From: Persicitalea sp963803495
Lineage (GTDB): Bacteria; Bacteroidota; Bacteroidia; Cytophagales; Spirosomataceae
Assembly (NCBI GenBank): GCA_963803495.1
Contig: CAWDMP010000002.1
Coordinates: forward strand, 4,898,001-4,962,000
DNA: 64,000 bases
Reading direction: 5' to 3'
Shown: positions 55,369-64,000 of the stretch, one piece after another
How positions within the stretch are numbered: the first letter of the stretch is position 1
How the letters are laid out: each line of letters opens with the position of its first letter
Program-made: the position numbers and the translations under genes
The notes under the pieces: model-generated
The model's database searches: none
Told to the model about the DNA's origin: nothing
Seen by the model: the letters and a program-made list of their open reading frames with translations, nothing else

Positions 55369-55525
55369 GGGAACCCGATCCTATATGATACCATTGCGCA
55401 TCGAGTGTTTCGACCGCCGGGCGGCACCGTCCGCTCAGCATGACAATCCGTTTGGTGGCTTTTTCCCTTCATCCTCCTTTCCTTCTTAACCGCAAAATTA
55501 CGCATTTCCCACTATCCATCACCAC

Positions 55526-56632
55526 CTAGCGCGCATAGCGGTCTTTAAGATTGTTGATGGGTTTTTCAATGAGTTGCCACGATAGCGCGGCCAGTAAGGC
55601 AGTGAGGGCAAAGAATAGTACCATCTGAAATACCAGCGAATCGCCCAGGGCGGGGGCCCAGCCTTTGATTTTGTTTAAAATCCGCAACGTAGGATGGCCG
55701 GGTTGGGTATGAAAGTGGTTGTAGATGAAATTGTGGTACAAGTACATCCCGTAACTGATTTTGCCCAGGTAAGCACTTACCGGATTTTCCAGAAACCACT
55801 TCATCACGCCCGTGTACCCAATCACGGCCTTCCCAATCAGGAAAAAGCAGAAGATCGAGCTCACCAACCGATCCACGACGTCGTTGGCGATGTTGTGGAT
55901 TTCGACATGCGACTTGGACCAAAACTGAACCAGAACCCAACCCGCCAGGCTCAGCCAGATCAACCACGTTTTGCTGAATAATTTCTGGAACATCTCCGGC
56001 TTGCGCAGCTGAATCCAAGCCATCAGACCGCCTAATCCGAATGAGTCGAGGCACATGGGCATCGACACGTAGTTGACCATCCACTCGTAGCCCGCCAGGA
56101 AAAAATACAGGCGCAGTACCACGCTCAGCACGATCATCGACACCAGCGTAGCGACGACCCAGCGGCGGGGTACCAAAAAAATGAGGAAGGGGAAGAAGAT
56201 ATAGAATTGCTCCTCCACCGCCAGCGACCAAAAATGGTCGATGACGCCCATCCAGTGCTGATTGTAAGCAATGTAGATGTTGGTTGCGTACAGCACGCAC
56301 CAGCCGATGGTATCGCGGACGGGTGGGACGTTCAGCACGTACAGCACTGCGACCGTAAGGTAGTAAATGGGGAAAATGCGTAGCGTCCGGCGGATGAAGA
56401 ATTTCTTCAGGTAATTACCCATGCCGCCTTCCACCCCCACGTTTTTCTCCCGGCTCACCATCAGAATCCGGGTGATGAGGAAGCCGCTCAGTACGAAAAA
56501 GAGCGTTACGCCTAGTGGTCCGTACGGAATGGTGTTGAACTCGGCCAGCCAGTGATCCACGAGCACGAGCGCCACCGCCAGAAACCGAAGCCCGTCGAGT
56601 TGGAGAAGATAGCCGTTTTTGGTTGCGCGCAT
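55526..56632 (-). CDS. Acyltransferase 3 family (OafA/YrhL-like)
   Basis: 368 residues with about ten membrane segments and the family start LQLDGLRFLAVALVLVDHWL, then LFFVLSGFLITRIL and DHFWSLAVEEQFYIFFPFLI with the conserved Glu. Such proteins O-acylate sugars of O-antigen, capsule or peptidoglycan. It is two bases from the 56634 gene and ends the leftward sugar operon. Confidence 0.92.
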   Translation of the reverse strand: MRATKNGYLLQLDGLRFLAVALVLVDHWLAEFNTIPYGPLGVTLFFVLSGFLITRILMVSREKNVGVEGGMGNYLKKFFIRRTLRIFPIYYLTVAVLYVLNVPPVRDTIGWCVLYATNIYIAYNQHWMGVIDHFWSLAVEEQFYIFFPFLIFLVPRRWVVATLVSMIVLSVVLRLYFFLAGYEWMVNYVSMPMCLDSFGLGGLMAWIQLRKPEMFQKLFSKTWLIWLSLAGWVLVQFWSKSHVEIHNIANDVVDRLVSSIFCFFLIGKAVIGYTGVMKWFLENPVSAYLGKISYGMYLYHNFIYNHFHTQPGHPTLRILNKIKGWAPALGDSLVFQMVLFFALTALLAALSWQLIEKPINNLKDRYAR

Positions 56633-56633
56633 A

Positions 56634-58328
56634 TTACCAGTTAGTCCTTATTTTTTTTGTTTCTACTTCTCTAGCTACCAGCGAATCGCGTTGCATCATG
56701 ATCCCGACGCGATCGCCCTTTTGGGCCACGATACCGAAGGCATAGCGACCCGGCTCGACCTCCGAAAAAGAAATCTCGCTCTGAAAACCAGCGGCGAAGT
56801 AGGTTTGGTTGAGGAAAAGCTGCTTGCGGTTGGTATTGCGCTGGCGATAGGCCGGAAACAGGTAGTACCGCTTGGCCGAGCTCAGCACGAAGTACACACC
56901 ACTGTCCTGTAAGCGCTGACTTTGGTAGGTAGGGTTGCTCACGATGAAGCTTTCGGCGGTAGTTTTCACACTGGTACTTTTTGCCAGGCCCGACAGGCCC
57001 GCAGTCTGTCCCGAAAACGATTGGCGGGAGGCCACTTGTATCAACGGGAGCCATTTTTGGTAAAAAACGACGGGTTGCTCCGCCAGGGTACCGGCCAGGG
57101 TGGTATCCTGATAGTGCGCCAGGGTGCGGTCGGGGTAGTTGGCGTTGAAGTACTGGGTGGTCTGGAATTTGCGCAGGTTAAAGGCATCGACCAGATGGTA
57201 GTGGTAGCTGAATATGGAGTAGAGCGCGTTGAAAAACACAATCCCGGACACATAGGGCGATAAAAAGCTCCCACGTATCGGAATGACGACGTAGAGGTAG
57301 GCCACCAAAAGCAAGAGGAATGAATAGATTTTGTAGCGACTCGTCAGCAACCCATCCAGCCCGAAACCCACGCGGGTGTACACCACCACCAGGCTGGTAC
57401 CCAAAACGAATATCAGAACCCCTAGACAAAACAAGTCGGTGATTTTGGCGAAATCGTACTCGTAGCGATTCTTGACGATGCGGAACAGGGTGGTGGAGGC
57501 GATCGAAATCGCGACTAGCAGCAGTATGCCGCCCAAAATAAAGCAGGCGTTTTGGTGGTTCTGCACCGGAAAGCTCTCGGCGAATGACCCCAGAAAATAA
57601 AGAAATCCTTTGAGAAAAAGCCCTAAGCCGAATTTCGCGTCAGGATTAGCAGGTGAGGATTGGTAAGAATAAAAATAAACAAACAAGTACAGTCCACTCA
57701 CTACCAGCCAAATAATCAGCCGTCGCCAGCGCGGGGCCAAAAACAATAGTACGGCTCCGATGGGTAGTACCAGTAGCCCATTCCCACTGGTCAGACAGGC
57801 CAACCCGGCCAGGCCGAGCGCCAGGATGAACAGTTCCCGCCGCCGCGACACTACGCAGTAAACCGTCCAGAGTACCAGGGCCACCACGCCGAAATTCTGA
57901 ACCGAGGCCATGCCCCAGTACATGTTCTCGTAGTGCGACAGTGTAAGCCAGATGAACGGCACCGGGATGAGGGCGTAGAGCGGCTTTTGATTGTTTTTTA
58001 ATAGTACCCACCACAAAGCCACGACCCCCAGCAATGTGAGGTTGCCGTAAAACATGAGGCGCTTGAAGTTCAGCGCGCCGAATATCTTGTAGTCCAACAA
58101 AGCCACGAAGCGGGTCACCGAAATGCGGTGCTCGTTGTGCTGCTGGAATAGGGTGGCTATTTTCTCGGAAAAGGTACTCGCGTCGAGGTACTCGACCAAA
58201 AACGCTTTCAGGGCGTGGTCGTCCCACTTGGGGATGCTGATGGCGTAGTACTCCCACACCCAGAAGAAAACTCCGACGGGGATGAGTAAAGTCAGGCTCA
58301 CAAGGATTTGGGAAGCCCTTTTGCTCAT
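56634..58328 (-). CDS. Polytopic GT-C-like membrane protein
   Basis: 564 residues with about eleven membrane segments and an extracytoplasmic C-terminal domain of about 150 residues. The loop after the first segment (WDDHALKAFLVEYLD, FQQHNEHRISVTRFVALLD) has the acidic and EHR motifs seen in Gtr-type and other GT-C transferases that use polyprenyl-phosphate sugars. It overlaps the transketolase C-half gene by four bases (ATGA). I infer that it transfers the sugar made by this operon; no family name is certain. Confidence 0.7.
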   Translation of the reverse strand: MSKRASQILVSLTLLIPVGVFFWVWEYYAISIPKWDDHALKAFLVEYLDASTFSEKIATLFQQHNEHRISVTRFVALLDYKIFGALNFKRLMFYGNLTLLGVVALWWVLLKNNQKPLYALIPVPFIWLTLSHYENMYWGMASVQNFGVVALVLWTVYCVVSRRRELFILALGLAGLACLTSGNGLLVLPIGAVLLFLAPRWRRLIIWLVVSGLYLFVYFYSYQSSPANPDAKFGLGLFLKGFLYFLGSFAESFPVQNHQNACFILGGILLLVAISIASTTLFRIVKNRYEYDFAKITDLFCLGVLIFVLGTSLVVVYTRVGFGLDGLLTSRYKIYSFLLLLVAYLYVVIPIRGSFLSPYVSGIVFFNALYSIFSYHYHLVDAFNLRKFQTTQYFNANYPDRTLAHYQDTTLAGTLAEQPVVFYQKWLPLIQVASRQSFSGQTAGLSGLAKSTSVKTTAESFIVSNPTYQSQRLQDSGVYFVLSSAKRYYLFPAYRQRNTNRKQLFLNQTYFAAGFQSEISFSEVEPGRYAFGIVAQKGDRVGIMMQRDSLVAREVETKKIRTNW

Positions 58329-59247
58329 GCCTTTTGCAAAAATTGAAGGAGCGATTGCCGAATGCTCTCCGCGTCGAGCTGGGAGCGCTGCTGATGGTAC
58401 TGCTGACTGCCGTAGCGCTTTTCGGGGTACCCCTGCGCCCGCAGGCTTACGAACGATTCGGGATGAATGCCCATTTCGAGCATTTGCACCGAAAGTTGCT
58501 GGGCGAGTCCGCCGATGCTGTTGTGCTCTTCGGCCACGATAATCTTGGCCGGAAGCACGTCAGGATTTCCCTCACCTCCGCCGACATTTGGAGCGGAAAA
58601 GTATTGGCGGCGATCACCGTGACCGTACTTTCCAAATCAGGATGTCCGGCGATGGCGGCCAGGGCGTTGTTGGTGATCGGGCCGAGCGTCACGACGGTAA
58701 TGTCCGCGTTTTCAGGCCGGCGCACGATCTTGAAAGAGCCGGATTGGATGCTACCTTCCGGAGTCTTCTTACCCGCCCCGAGCCGCAGGTACGCGGGAGC
58801 GCTTTTTTCAACTATTTGATTTACAAAAGGTACGATCTCATCTGAAAAAGCAGGTACGTAGGAAGTAGCGTGCGGCAAGCCGCTTAGGCAGGCCAAATCT
58901 TCCAGCGTGTGGTGCGTGCTGCCCATGATACCGTAGCCGTAGCCACCGCCGTTGGCGACGAGAAACACGGGCAGGTCATGAAAGCAAACGTCGTTACGAA
59001 ACTGCTCCAGGCAACGGTACACCACGAAGGGCGCGATGCTGTAGCAGAATACCTTGTAGCCTTTGTAGGCCATTCCCGCCGCCACGCCCACCATGTTTTG
59101 CTCGGCGACGCCCGCGTTGATAAAGCGGTTGCCCAGCGTATCGCGCAGATTTTCAAAGGCATTGTAGCCCAGGTCGCCGGTGATGAAAACGATGGATTCG
59201 TCCTCGGTGGCCAGCTGTTCTATGGATTGTGAAAATTCTACTCTCAT
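58325..59247 (-). CDS. Transketolase, C-terminal half (frameshifted)
   Basis: About 307 residues covering the pyrimidine-binding and C-terminal domains of a split transketolase: DESIVFITGDLGYNAFENLR, RFINAGVAEQNMVGVAAGMA and GGYGYGIMGSTHHTLEDLA. The frame shifts near 58550, after EVREIL, and resumes at AKIIVAEEHNSIGGLAQQLS to the end. One base is probably missing from a GG or CC run. The N-terminal half is at 61235-62098, separated by the epimerase-glycosyltransferase gene. Together they would form the thiamine-diphosphate enzyme moving a two-carbon unit between sugars. Confidence 0.85.
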
Positions 59248-61254
59248 TTGTTCAAATGTTTCACCAGCGTCCTGATTTCGTCGGCTGATTTGTAGGCCTT
59301 GGCGCCGCGTCGAATGCGGGTGCGGATAAATTTAGGTCTTTTCTTGGTCTCCTCGAAGATCTTGGCAATGTACTCGCCCAAAAACGAGATACCCAGAATG
59401 GTCAAACCCCCGAAGAATATTACTAATATAATGATGGTCGAAACGCCGTAGGGCGTGCGCGGATCGAAGTCCAGGAGTCGGGCGGCGATTTGCCAGACGA
59501 TACCCAGGAACGACAGGCCCGTCAGGAAAAATCCCGCGTAGCTCATCAGTTCAAGCGGGGCAAAACTGAACGAGAAGATCGCCTTCTTAGCCCACCAGAT
59601 GTTCTTGCGCCAGTTGTTGGTCGACACGCCAAACATTCGCTCGGGCCGCACGTAAGGTACTCCTGTTTGCTTAAAGCCGACCCAGGCCCGCAGCCCGCGC
59701 AGGAACTGCTCGGTTTCGGGCAGCGCCACCAGTTCCTTCACCACCTTACGGTCGATCATCGAGAAAGTCCCCGGCGTCGCGCGGGATGTTGATGTAGCTG
59801 AGGTTCTGGAATATTTTGTAAAACAGCTTATAGAAAAAGTGGATTTGGGGCTTCATTTCGCGTTGCGTCCTGACGCCATACACGACGTCGAAGCCTTCGC
59901 TCCACTTTTCGTAAAAATCCGGGATGATTTCGGGCGGGTCCTGCAAGTCGCCGTCCATCAGTACTACGGCATCGCCGCGCGCGATTTCCATCCCGCTCAA
60001 AAAGGCCGATTGCGAACCAAAGTTACGCGAGTGACTAATGCCCACCACGTTGGGATCGCGGTCGCAAAGTCCGTCGATGACTTCCTCCTGATTGTCCGGC
60101 GAATTGTCGTTGACGAAAATAATCTCGTACCGGACTTTCAACGCGTTGAACATCGTCACCAGCCGCTCGTACATGTACGGAATCGCCTGGGCGTCCTTAT
60201 AACAGGCAATGATGGCCGTGATGATCGGGTTGATCGTCGGATTCTCGAACGCCGGAATAATCTGGCTTTCGTAGTCGACGCCATCCTGCCAGGCCTTGGT
60301 CTTCGCCAGGCCGTCGGCCAGGAGCGTCGTGGCGCGCCAACCGAGGTCATCGGCGGCGGCGGTCGGGTCGCCGTACCAGTCGGCAAGGTCCCACTTGCGG
60401 TTGGTCATGCTACCCCATTCGGGCTGCACCTTTAAGTCGAAAATCTCGCGCGTCACGTCCACCAAATCACCGATGGTCGTCTTCTTGCCGGTGGCGATAT
60501 TATAGGATTTTCCTCGGTTCGACTCGTTCACGCCTAGCGCGGCCGAAATAAACGCATCCAGACAATCTTCGATAAACACAAAATCGCGGCTGATGTCGGG
60601 CGAGACGAACGAGGGTAGCGCATCGTGACGGGCTTTCTCGATCAGGCGGGGAATCAGGCGGTCGGGTTCTTCCCAATAACCGTAGATGGAATACAGCCGC
60701 AGATTGAGCGTGTTCAACCCCTGTACTTTGGCGTAGAATTCCAGCAGATAAGCCGCCGATACCTTGGAAACGGCATAATGGCTGTTGGGTTCCACGCGGT
60801 CGGTTTCGGTAGGGGCGGTGCAGTTGAAGCCGTACTCCGAACTGCTGCCGGCGTGGATGTAGACCATCTCGGTCGAGCAGTTTTGCAGGATGTTGACGGT
60901 ACCCACCACGTTGGTTTCGTAGGTGAGGTTGACGCTGCTCTGCTTGCTGTACGCACCGTAAGCTGCCAGGTTGAATATCGTGCGCGGTTTGTACTTTTCA
61001 AATACCTCCCGCACCGAATTGCCAGACAGAATATCGCAGTGCACCACGTTTTCGGTGGGTACATCGAGCGCCTTCAACCGCCAGGCTTTGGTGGCATCGT
61101 GCGTGAGCGCGTAGCAATCCTGGCGCAGCTTGAATATCTCATAAAAAAGATTGACACCGATAAAACCGCTGGCACCGAAGACCAGAACGGGGCCTTTCAG
61201 TTGCAGGATCTTTTCCTGGTAGGGCAGTAGTGTATCAGGCATGGGTTGGGGCAA
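59244..61254 (-). CDS. NAD-dependent epimerase fused to GtrB-like glycosyltransferase (frameshifted)
   Basis: About 670 residues. The first 330 are an extended SDR: GPVLVFGASGFIGVN (NAD), SSSEYGFNCTAP and HYAVSKVSAAY (YxxxK). From about residue 340 a GT2 domain follows (IIACYKDAQAIPYMYERL, FVNDNSPDNQEEVI, VLMDGDLQDPPEI). Its C terminus (GLRAWVGFKQTGVPY, then two membrane segments) is GtrB/DPM-like, making polyprenyl-phosphate sugar. The frame shifts near 59757: GACTTTCTCG read as GACTTCTCG gives DFSMIDRKVV. Fusion of the two activities suggests the epimerase product is handed straight to the lipid carrier. Confidence 0.85.
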
Positions 61255-62098
61255 GGGGATAGCGCTCGCTGATTTCGTTCCGGGCGGCTTCGTATTGTTC
61301 GGGATTCATGGGCAGGTAGTGCCACTCCAATTTGTTTTCCATGTAACTAACGCCCTTTCCTTTCACGGTGTGGGCGATGACGGCTTTGGGTTTCCCGTTT
61401 TTGTGGGTTTTCAATTCCTGCAAAGTACGCTGGATTTCCGCCACATCGTGCCCGTCGATCTCGATCGTCTCGAAGCCGATGGCCGCCCACTTGGCGGGAT
61501 CGGCCGTGTCGCCGAGCACTTCGTCGGTAGTGCCGAAGCCCTGCAAGCCGTTCTTGTCGACGAACATGAACAGGTTGTCGAGCCGGTGCTGAATGGCGAA
61601 GTGCGCCGCCTCCCAGGTGGTACCCTCGTTGGTTTCGCCGTCGGACAGCAGCGCGTAGGCGTAGCTGTCTTCGCCCAGCAGCTTGGCCGCGTGGGCGATG
61701 CCCGTGGCGATCGGCAGCCCGTGGCCCAGCGAGCCCGTCGCGAACGGGATGCCCGCGTAGTGCCCGGCCGCCGGGTGGGCGGGTAGGTGAGTACCGTCTT
61801 TATAGTACGTTTCAAGGTCGGCATCGCTGATTTCGCCCAGGTAGTTCAGGCAAGCGTAGAGCGAAGCGGCGGCGTGGCCCTTGGATAGCAGAAAGGTGTC
61901 TTTTGGATTTTTACCCAAGATCAAAACCCCGATCATCAGGTCGATGCAGCTCAGCGAGCACCCGATGTGCCCGGCGTGGGCCTGGTTGTATAGGCCGAGA
62001 ATTTTGAGGCGCAGTTCGCCGCTAAGCGGGTGTGGTTGAGTCAAAGTGTGCGGAGATTCCTGGGTCATTTCCTTCAGAAGGTGGGTAATCGAGCGCAA
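61235..62098 (-). CDS. Transketolase, N-terminal half
   Basis: 287 residues with the thiamine-diphosphate domain: HAGHIGCSLSCIDLMIGVLI, LLSKGHAAASLYACLNYLGE, ATGSLGHGLPIATGIAHAAK and the diphosphate/Mg motif LLSDGETNEGTTWEAAHFA. It stops before the pyrimidine domain, which is encoded by the separate C-half gene two genes downstream. It overlaps the epimerase fusion gene by 20 bases and appears to be the first gene of the leftward operon. Confidence 0.92.
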   Translation of the reverse strand: MRSITHLLKEMTQESPHTLTQPHPLSGELRLKILGLYNQAHAGHIGCSLSCIDLMIGVLILGKNPKDTFLLSKGHAAASLYACLNYLGEISDADLETYYKDGTHLPAHPAAGHYAGIPFATGSLGHGLPIATGIAHAAKLLGEDSYAYALLSDGETNEGTTWEAAHFAIQHRLDNLFMFVDKNGLQGFGTTDEVLGDTADPAKWAAIGFETIEIDGHDVAEIQRTLQELKTHKNGKPKAVIAHTVKGKGVSYMENKLEWHYLPMNPEQYEAARNEISERYPLAPTHA

Positions 62099-62318
62099 AA
62101 TTAAGATTCTTTTCGGCTAAAATCGCCCGAAAGGTACGAATTCTTATTTTGCGGGGTTGGTGTCGCCCAGAGGGCTCGTGGATAGTGGTCGCTCGGCGGA
62201 GCCAAGCGACGGCGCGGCATCTGTCGTTCGTTTCGTTACAGTCTATTTGAATAAATCATTCTTCAATGTCATTTTTTTGTATCTTGAAAAAATTAGGCTT
62301 TTTCCGAAAAGATGCGCT

Positions 62319-62924
62319 ATGTCCTCACCCGCCACCACCGACCCCAAGCAGGCCTGCATTGATTATTTCGCTTCATTGTGCCCGTTGAGCGATTTCACCC
62401 GGCATTACCTCGCCCAAAAACTCGTATTGCGCGACCTTGCCAAAAACACAATCCTGCTGTCCGGCGACCAAGTAGTGGACAGCCTCTATTACATTCATAA
62501 GGGCTTGTTGAGAAATTATTTCGTCACCGAGGACGACAGTGAAACGACCGGATGGTTTGCCGACGAGGGCGAAGCCCTGTATTTCCCGTCCAGCCATCGC
62601 CATCAGATTCCCTTGCCGGGTAGTGTGCAACTCCACGAAAAGTCCGCCCTGATTTCGTTGACTTATGACGAACTAAACACGCTCTACGAACTCGACCCCA
62701 CCGCTAATGTCCTCGGCAGGCGACTTTCCGAAAACCAAATGCAGTACCTTCTCAAACGGGAACGGCTGTTCCGGGCTCGGAACAGCCAGGAGCGCTATCT
62801 CATGTTTCTGGAACTATTTCCTAACCTCGACGGGCGGGTACAGAACCAGCACGTTGCCTCCTACCTCGAACTTTCTCCCGGTACCATCAGCCGCGTTCGC
62901 AGTGGCAAAAGGCGGAGAAAATGA
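62319..62924 (+). CDS. Crp/Fnr-family transcriptional regulator
   Basis: 201 residues from the ATG at 62319. The N-terminal cyclic-nucleotide-binding fold is clear (KNTILLSGDQVVDSLYYIHK, DEGEALYFPSSH). A short C-terminal helix-turn-helix follows (QNQHVASYLELSPGTISRVR). No cysteine cluster for an Fnr-type Fe-S centre is seen. It is divergent from the sugar operon and may control it, though nothing shows this directly. Confidence 0.88.
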   Translation: MSSPATTDPKQACIDYFASLCPLSDFTRHYLAQKLVLRDLAKNTILLSGDQVVDSLYYIHKGLLRNYFVTEDDSETTGWFADEGEALYFPSSHRHQIPLPGSVQLHEKSALISLTYDELNTLYELDPTANVLGRRLSENQMQYLLKRERLFRARNSQERYLMFLELFPNLDGRVQNQHVASYLELSPGTISRVRSGKRRRK

Positions 62925-63339
62925 ACTCTCTAAGCCGGAGAAAATAGTGACATTATTTTCTTGTATAAAATTGGATATTTAGGTAGTTGCGTAGCTATAT
63001 TGCTGATTTACAGTAAGTCAAGCTAATCCGCTTTCATTTGGGCAAATGAAAAATTGCTTAAGCGCAAGCGGATTATTGCGTTTGGACAAGCGATTGAATT
63101 TAAAACCCGTCATTAATTTGTATCGATCTTAAAGAAAAAGGCCCCACATCAGTTTGGCAACGGAGCGTGGGGCTTTTGATAACAGTTCAAATATGTATCA
63201 CATCTAAACCGGAACGAATATAAGGGAAAGTAAAATCAAAAGAGCGGTTTGCTCCAAAAAATTTGACGCAAACCGAAGCTTGCCAGCTTAGCAGGCAACT
63301 AATTCTCAACAATATCATTTTGATTAATTTTCTTTTGTG
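62925..63339. other. Intergenic region with structured elements
   Basis: About 415 bp with no gene visible. It holds a nested stem-loop at 63025-63074 (outer AATCCGCTT/AAGCGGATT, inner TCATTT/AAATGA) and a terminator-like hairpin at 63134-63180 (GCCCCAC/GTGGGGC followed by TTTT). Their relation to the flanking genes is unclear; a small RNA ending at the second hairpin is possible. Confidence 0.5.
63134..63180 (+). terminator. Possible terminator
   Basis: GGCCCCAC and GTGGGGCTTTT form a 7-bp GC stem around a 19-nt loop, followed by TTTT. It is over 200 bp after the Crp/Fnr gene. Confidence 0.5.
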
Positions 63340-64000
63340 ATGAAAAAGTTTTTATGCTTTGTTTGTACTGCGACATTGCTCTTTGCAATGTCGTGCCAGC
63401 GGAACGAAGACGCACTGGAAGTAAGTCCGGTGCAAATATCCGGCGATGCGAAAGTAGTAGTGCCAGCTGTGGACCACTATGGCCAAATCACGGACAAGGA
63501 TATCGATGAGCTGCATGAGAGAGTCAGTGCTTTCTCCGAAGTTTTGAAGAAGATGTACGCCGACGAAAACGTCGTCAGCGAGGTCAACGAATTTATTGGA
63601 ACCGGGTTCTATTCTGACGAAAACATCGTGCTCAAAGACCTGCTCAGTCCTGAAGCCAGTCCCTGGTTTAAGAACGCTCGTTTGAAAACATCCGGCAATT
63701 TCAAAACAGCTTTCCAGACCGAATACACCAAACTTTTGGGCAGTAATCCACGACTCAGAACGGCGCAAGGTGATTTTTCTGATTATTTGGTTGAAAATGG
63801 TGTAGCCATCTATTTTCCGTATTCGGACAAGCACCAGGGCAAAAAATACGATGAAATCACCATCGTGATGCCTCCCAAGGAAGATGTCAACCAAGCTCCC
63901 GGAATCCGCTTGAAAAAATGCGGTAAAGACATCTGCGAGGAGAAAGTAGTAGTTGACGACGCCTACGCTATTCAGCATCCAACCCATATTATTTGCGTGG
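63340..64000 (+). CDS. Hypothetical lipoprotein (partial)
   Basis: 220 codons are visible before the right edge, with no stop. A lipoprotein signal (KKFLCFVCTATLLFAMSC) is followed by an acidic, soluble part (SVQ-like linker, then DHYGQITDKDIDELHERVSA) and a later segment YLVENGVAIYFPYSDKHQGK. I do not recognise the family. Homologues of this kind are usually surface or periplasmic proteins of Bacteroidetes with unknown roles. Confidence 0.75.
   Translation, partial: MKKFLCFVCTATLLFAMSCQRNEDALEVSPVQISGDAKVVVPAVDHYGQITDKDIDELHERVSAFSEVLKKMYADENVVSEVNEFIGTGFYSDENIVLKDLLSPEASPWFKNARLKTSGNFKTAFQTEYTKLLGSNPRLRTAQGDFSDYLVENGVAIYFPYSDKHQGKKYDEITIVMPPKEDVNQAPGIRLKKCGKDICEEKVVVDDAYAIQHPTHIICV

Noticed and set aside
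55320..55505. N-terminal extension of the GT2 gene
   Set aside because: It would translate a tandem repeat array and unlikely residues; the GT2 fold starts right after TTG 55319.
63352..63987. Minus-strand open frame of 211 codons at the right edge
   Set aside because: The plus strand encodes a lipoprotein signal and a consistent protein over the same bases.

Overview
This window looks like a chromosomal segment from a member of the Bacteroidota, most likely order Cytophagales (a Spirosomaceae/Dyadobacter-like organism is my guess, not proven). Four things point there: a C-terminal type IX secretion (T9SS) sorting domain; promoters of the Bacteroidetes form TTG-N18/19-TAnnTTTG in front of all three tRNA genes; weak or absent Shine-Dalgarno sequences; and the gene order ftsX-DUF3098-uppP-truB-ribF. 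Base composition is roughly balanced to slightly GC-rich.

Layout. 1-12.5 kb is mostly housekeeping: an SLBB/Wza-like export protein running off the left edge, parE, pheA, the ftsX-to-ribF operon, a bifunctional nuclease, etfBA, a TPR protein and a YihY protein. 12.5-19.5 kb carries a lipoprotein formylglycine-generating enzyme, purine nucleoside phosphorylase, a flavoprotein, a secreted nuclease, a MacB-like permease and tRNA-Leu. 19.6-23.6 kb is a three-subunit molybdenum aldehyde/xanthine oxidoreductase (paoABC-like). 23.7-33 kb has an ABC ATPase, parC (partner of parE), a NUDIX hydrolase, an FAD protein, an XRE regulator, a collagen-like lipoprotein and tRNA-Ser. 33-39.7 kb has asparaginase, TatD, a GT2-deacetylase-GT2-flippase operon and ruvC. 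39.7-43.8 kb looks foreign: an ISAs1-family insertion with a 10-bp target duplication sits inside a small lipoprotein gene, and a divergent copy of the ruvC 3' end lies beyond it. 43.8-50.6 kb holds a DUF255 protein, a T9SS substrate, a DUF1080 protein, an MFS transporter and tRNA-Val. 50.7-62.1 kb is a leftward series of envelope-sugar genes: AlgX-like, beta-propeller, GT2, acyltransferase, a GT-C-like membrane protein, transketolase C half, an epimerase-GtrB fusion and transketolase N half. A Crp/Fnr regulator and a partial lipoprotein close the window.

Two features run through the whole window. First, many gene borders carry short arrays of 7- or 8-nt units, often as two inverted arms, ending within a few bases of start or stop codons; several genes next to them appear to start with TTG. 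Second, the palindrome GGTACC is several-fold over-represented but absent from about 38.9 to 44.1 kb, which supports a foreign origin for that stretch.

Caution: about a dozen conserved genes are broken by apparent single-base indels, often in homopolymers. I treat these as probable sequence errors and annotate the genes across the shift.
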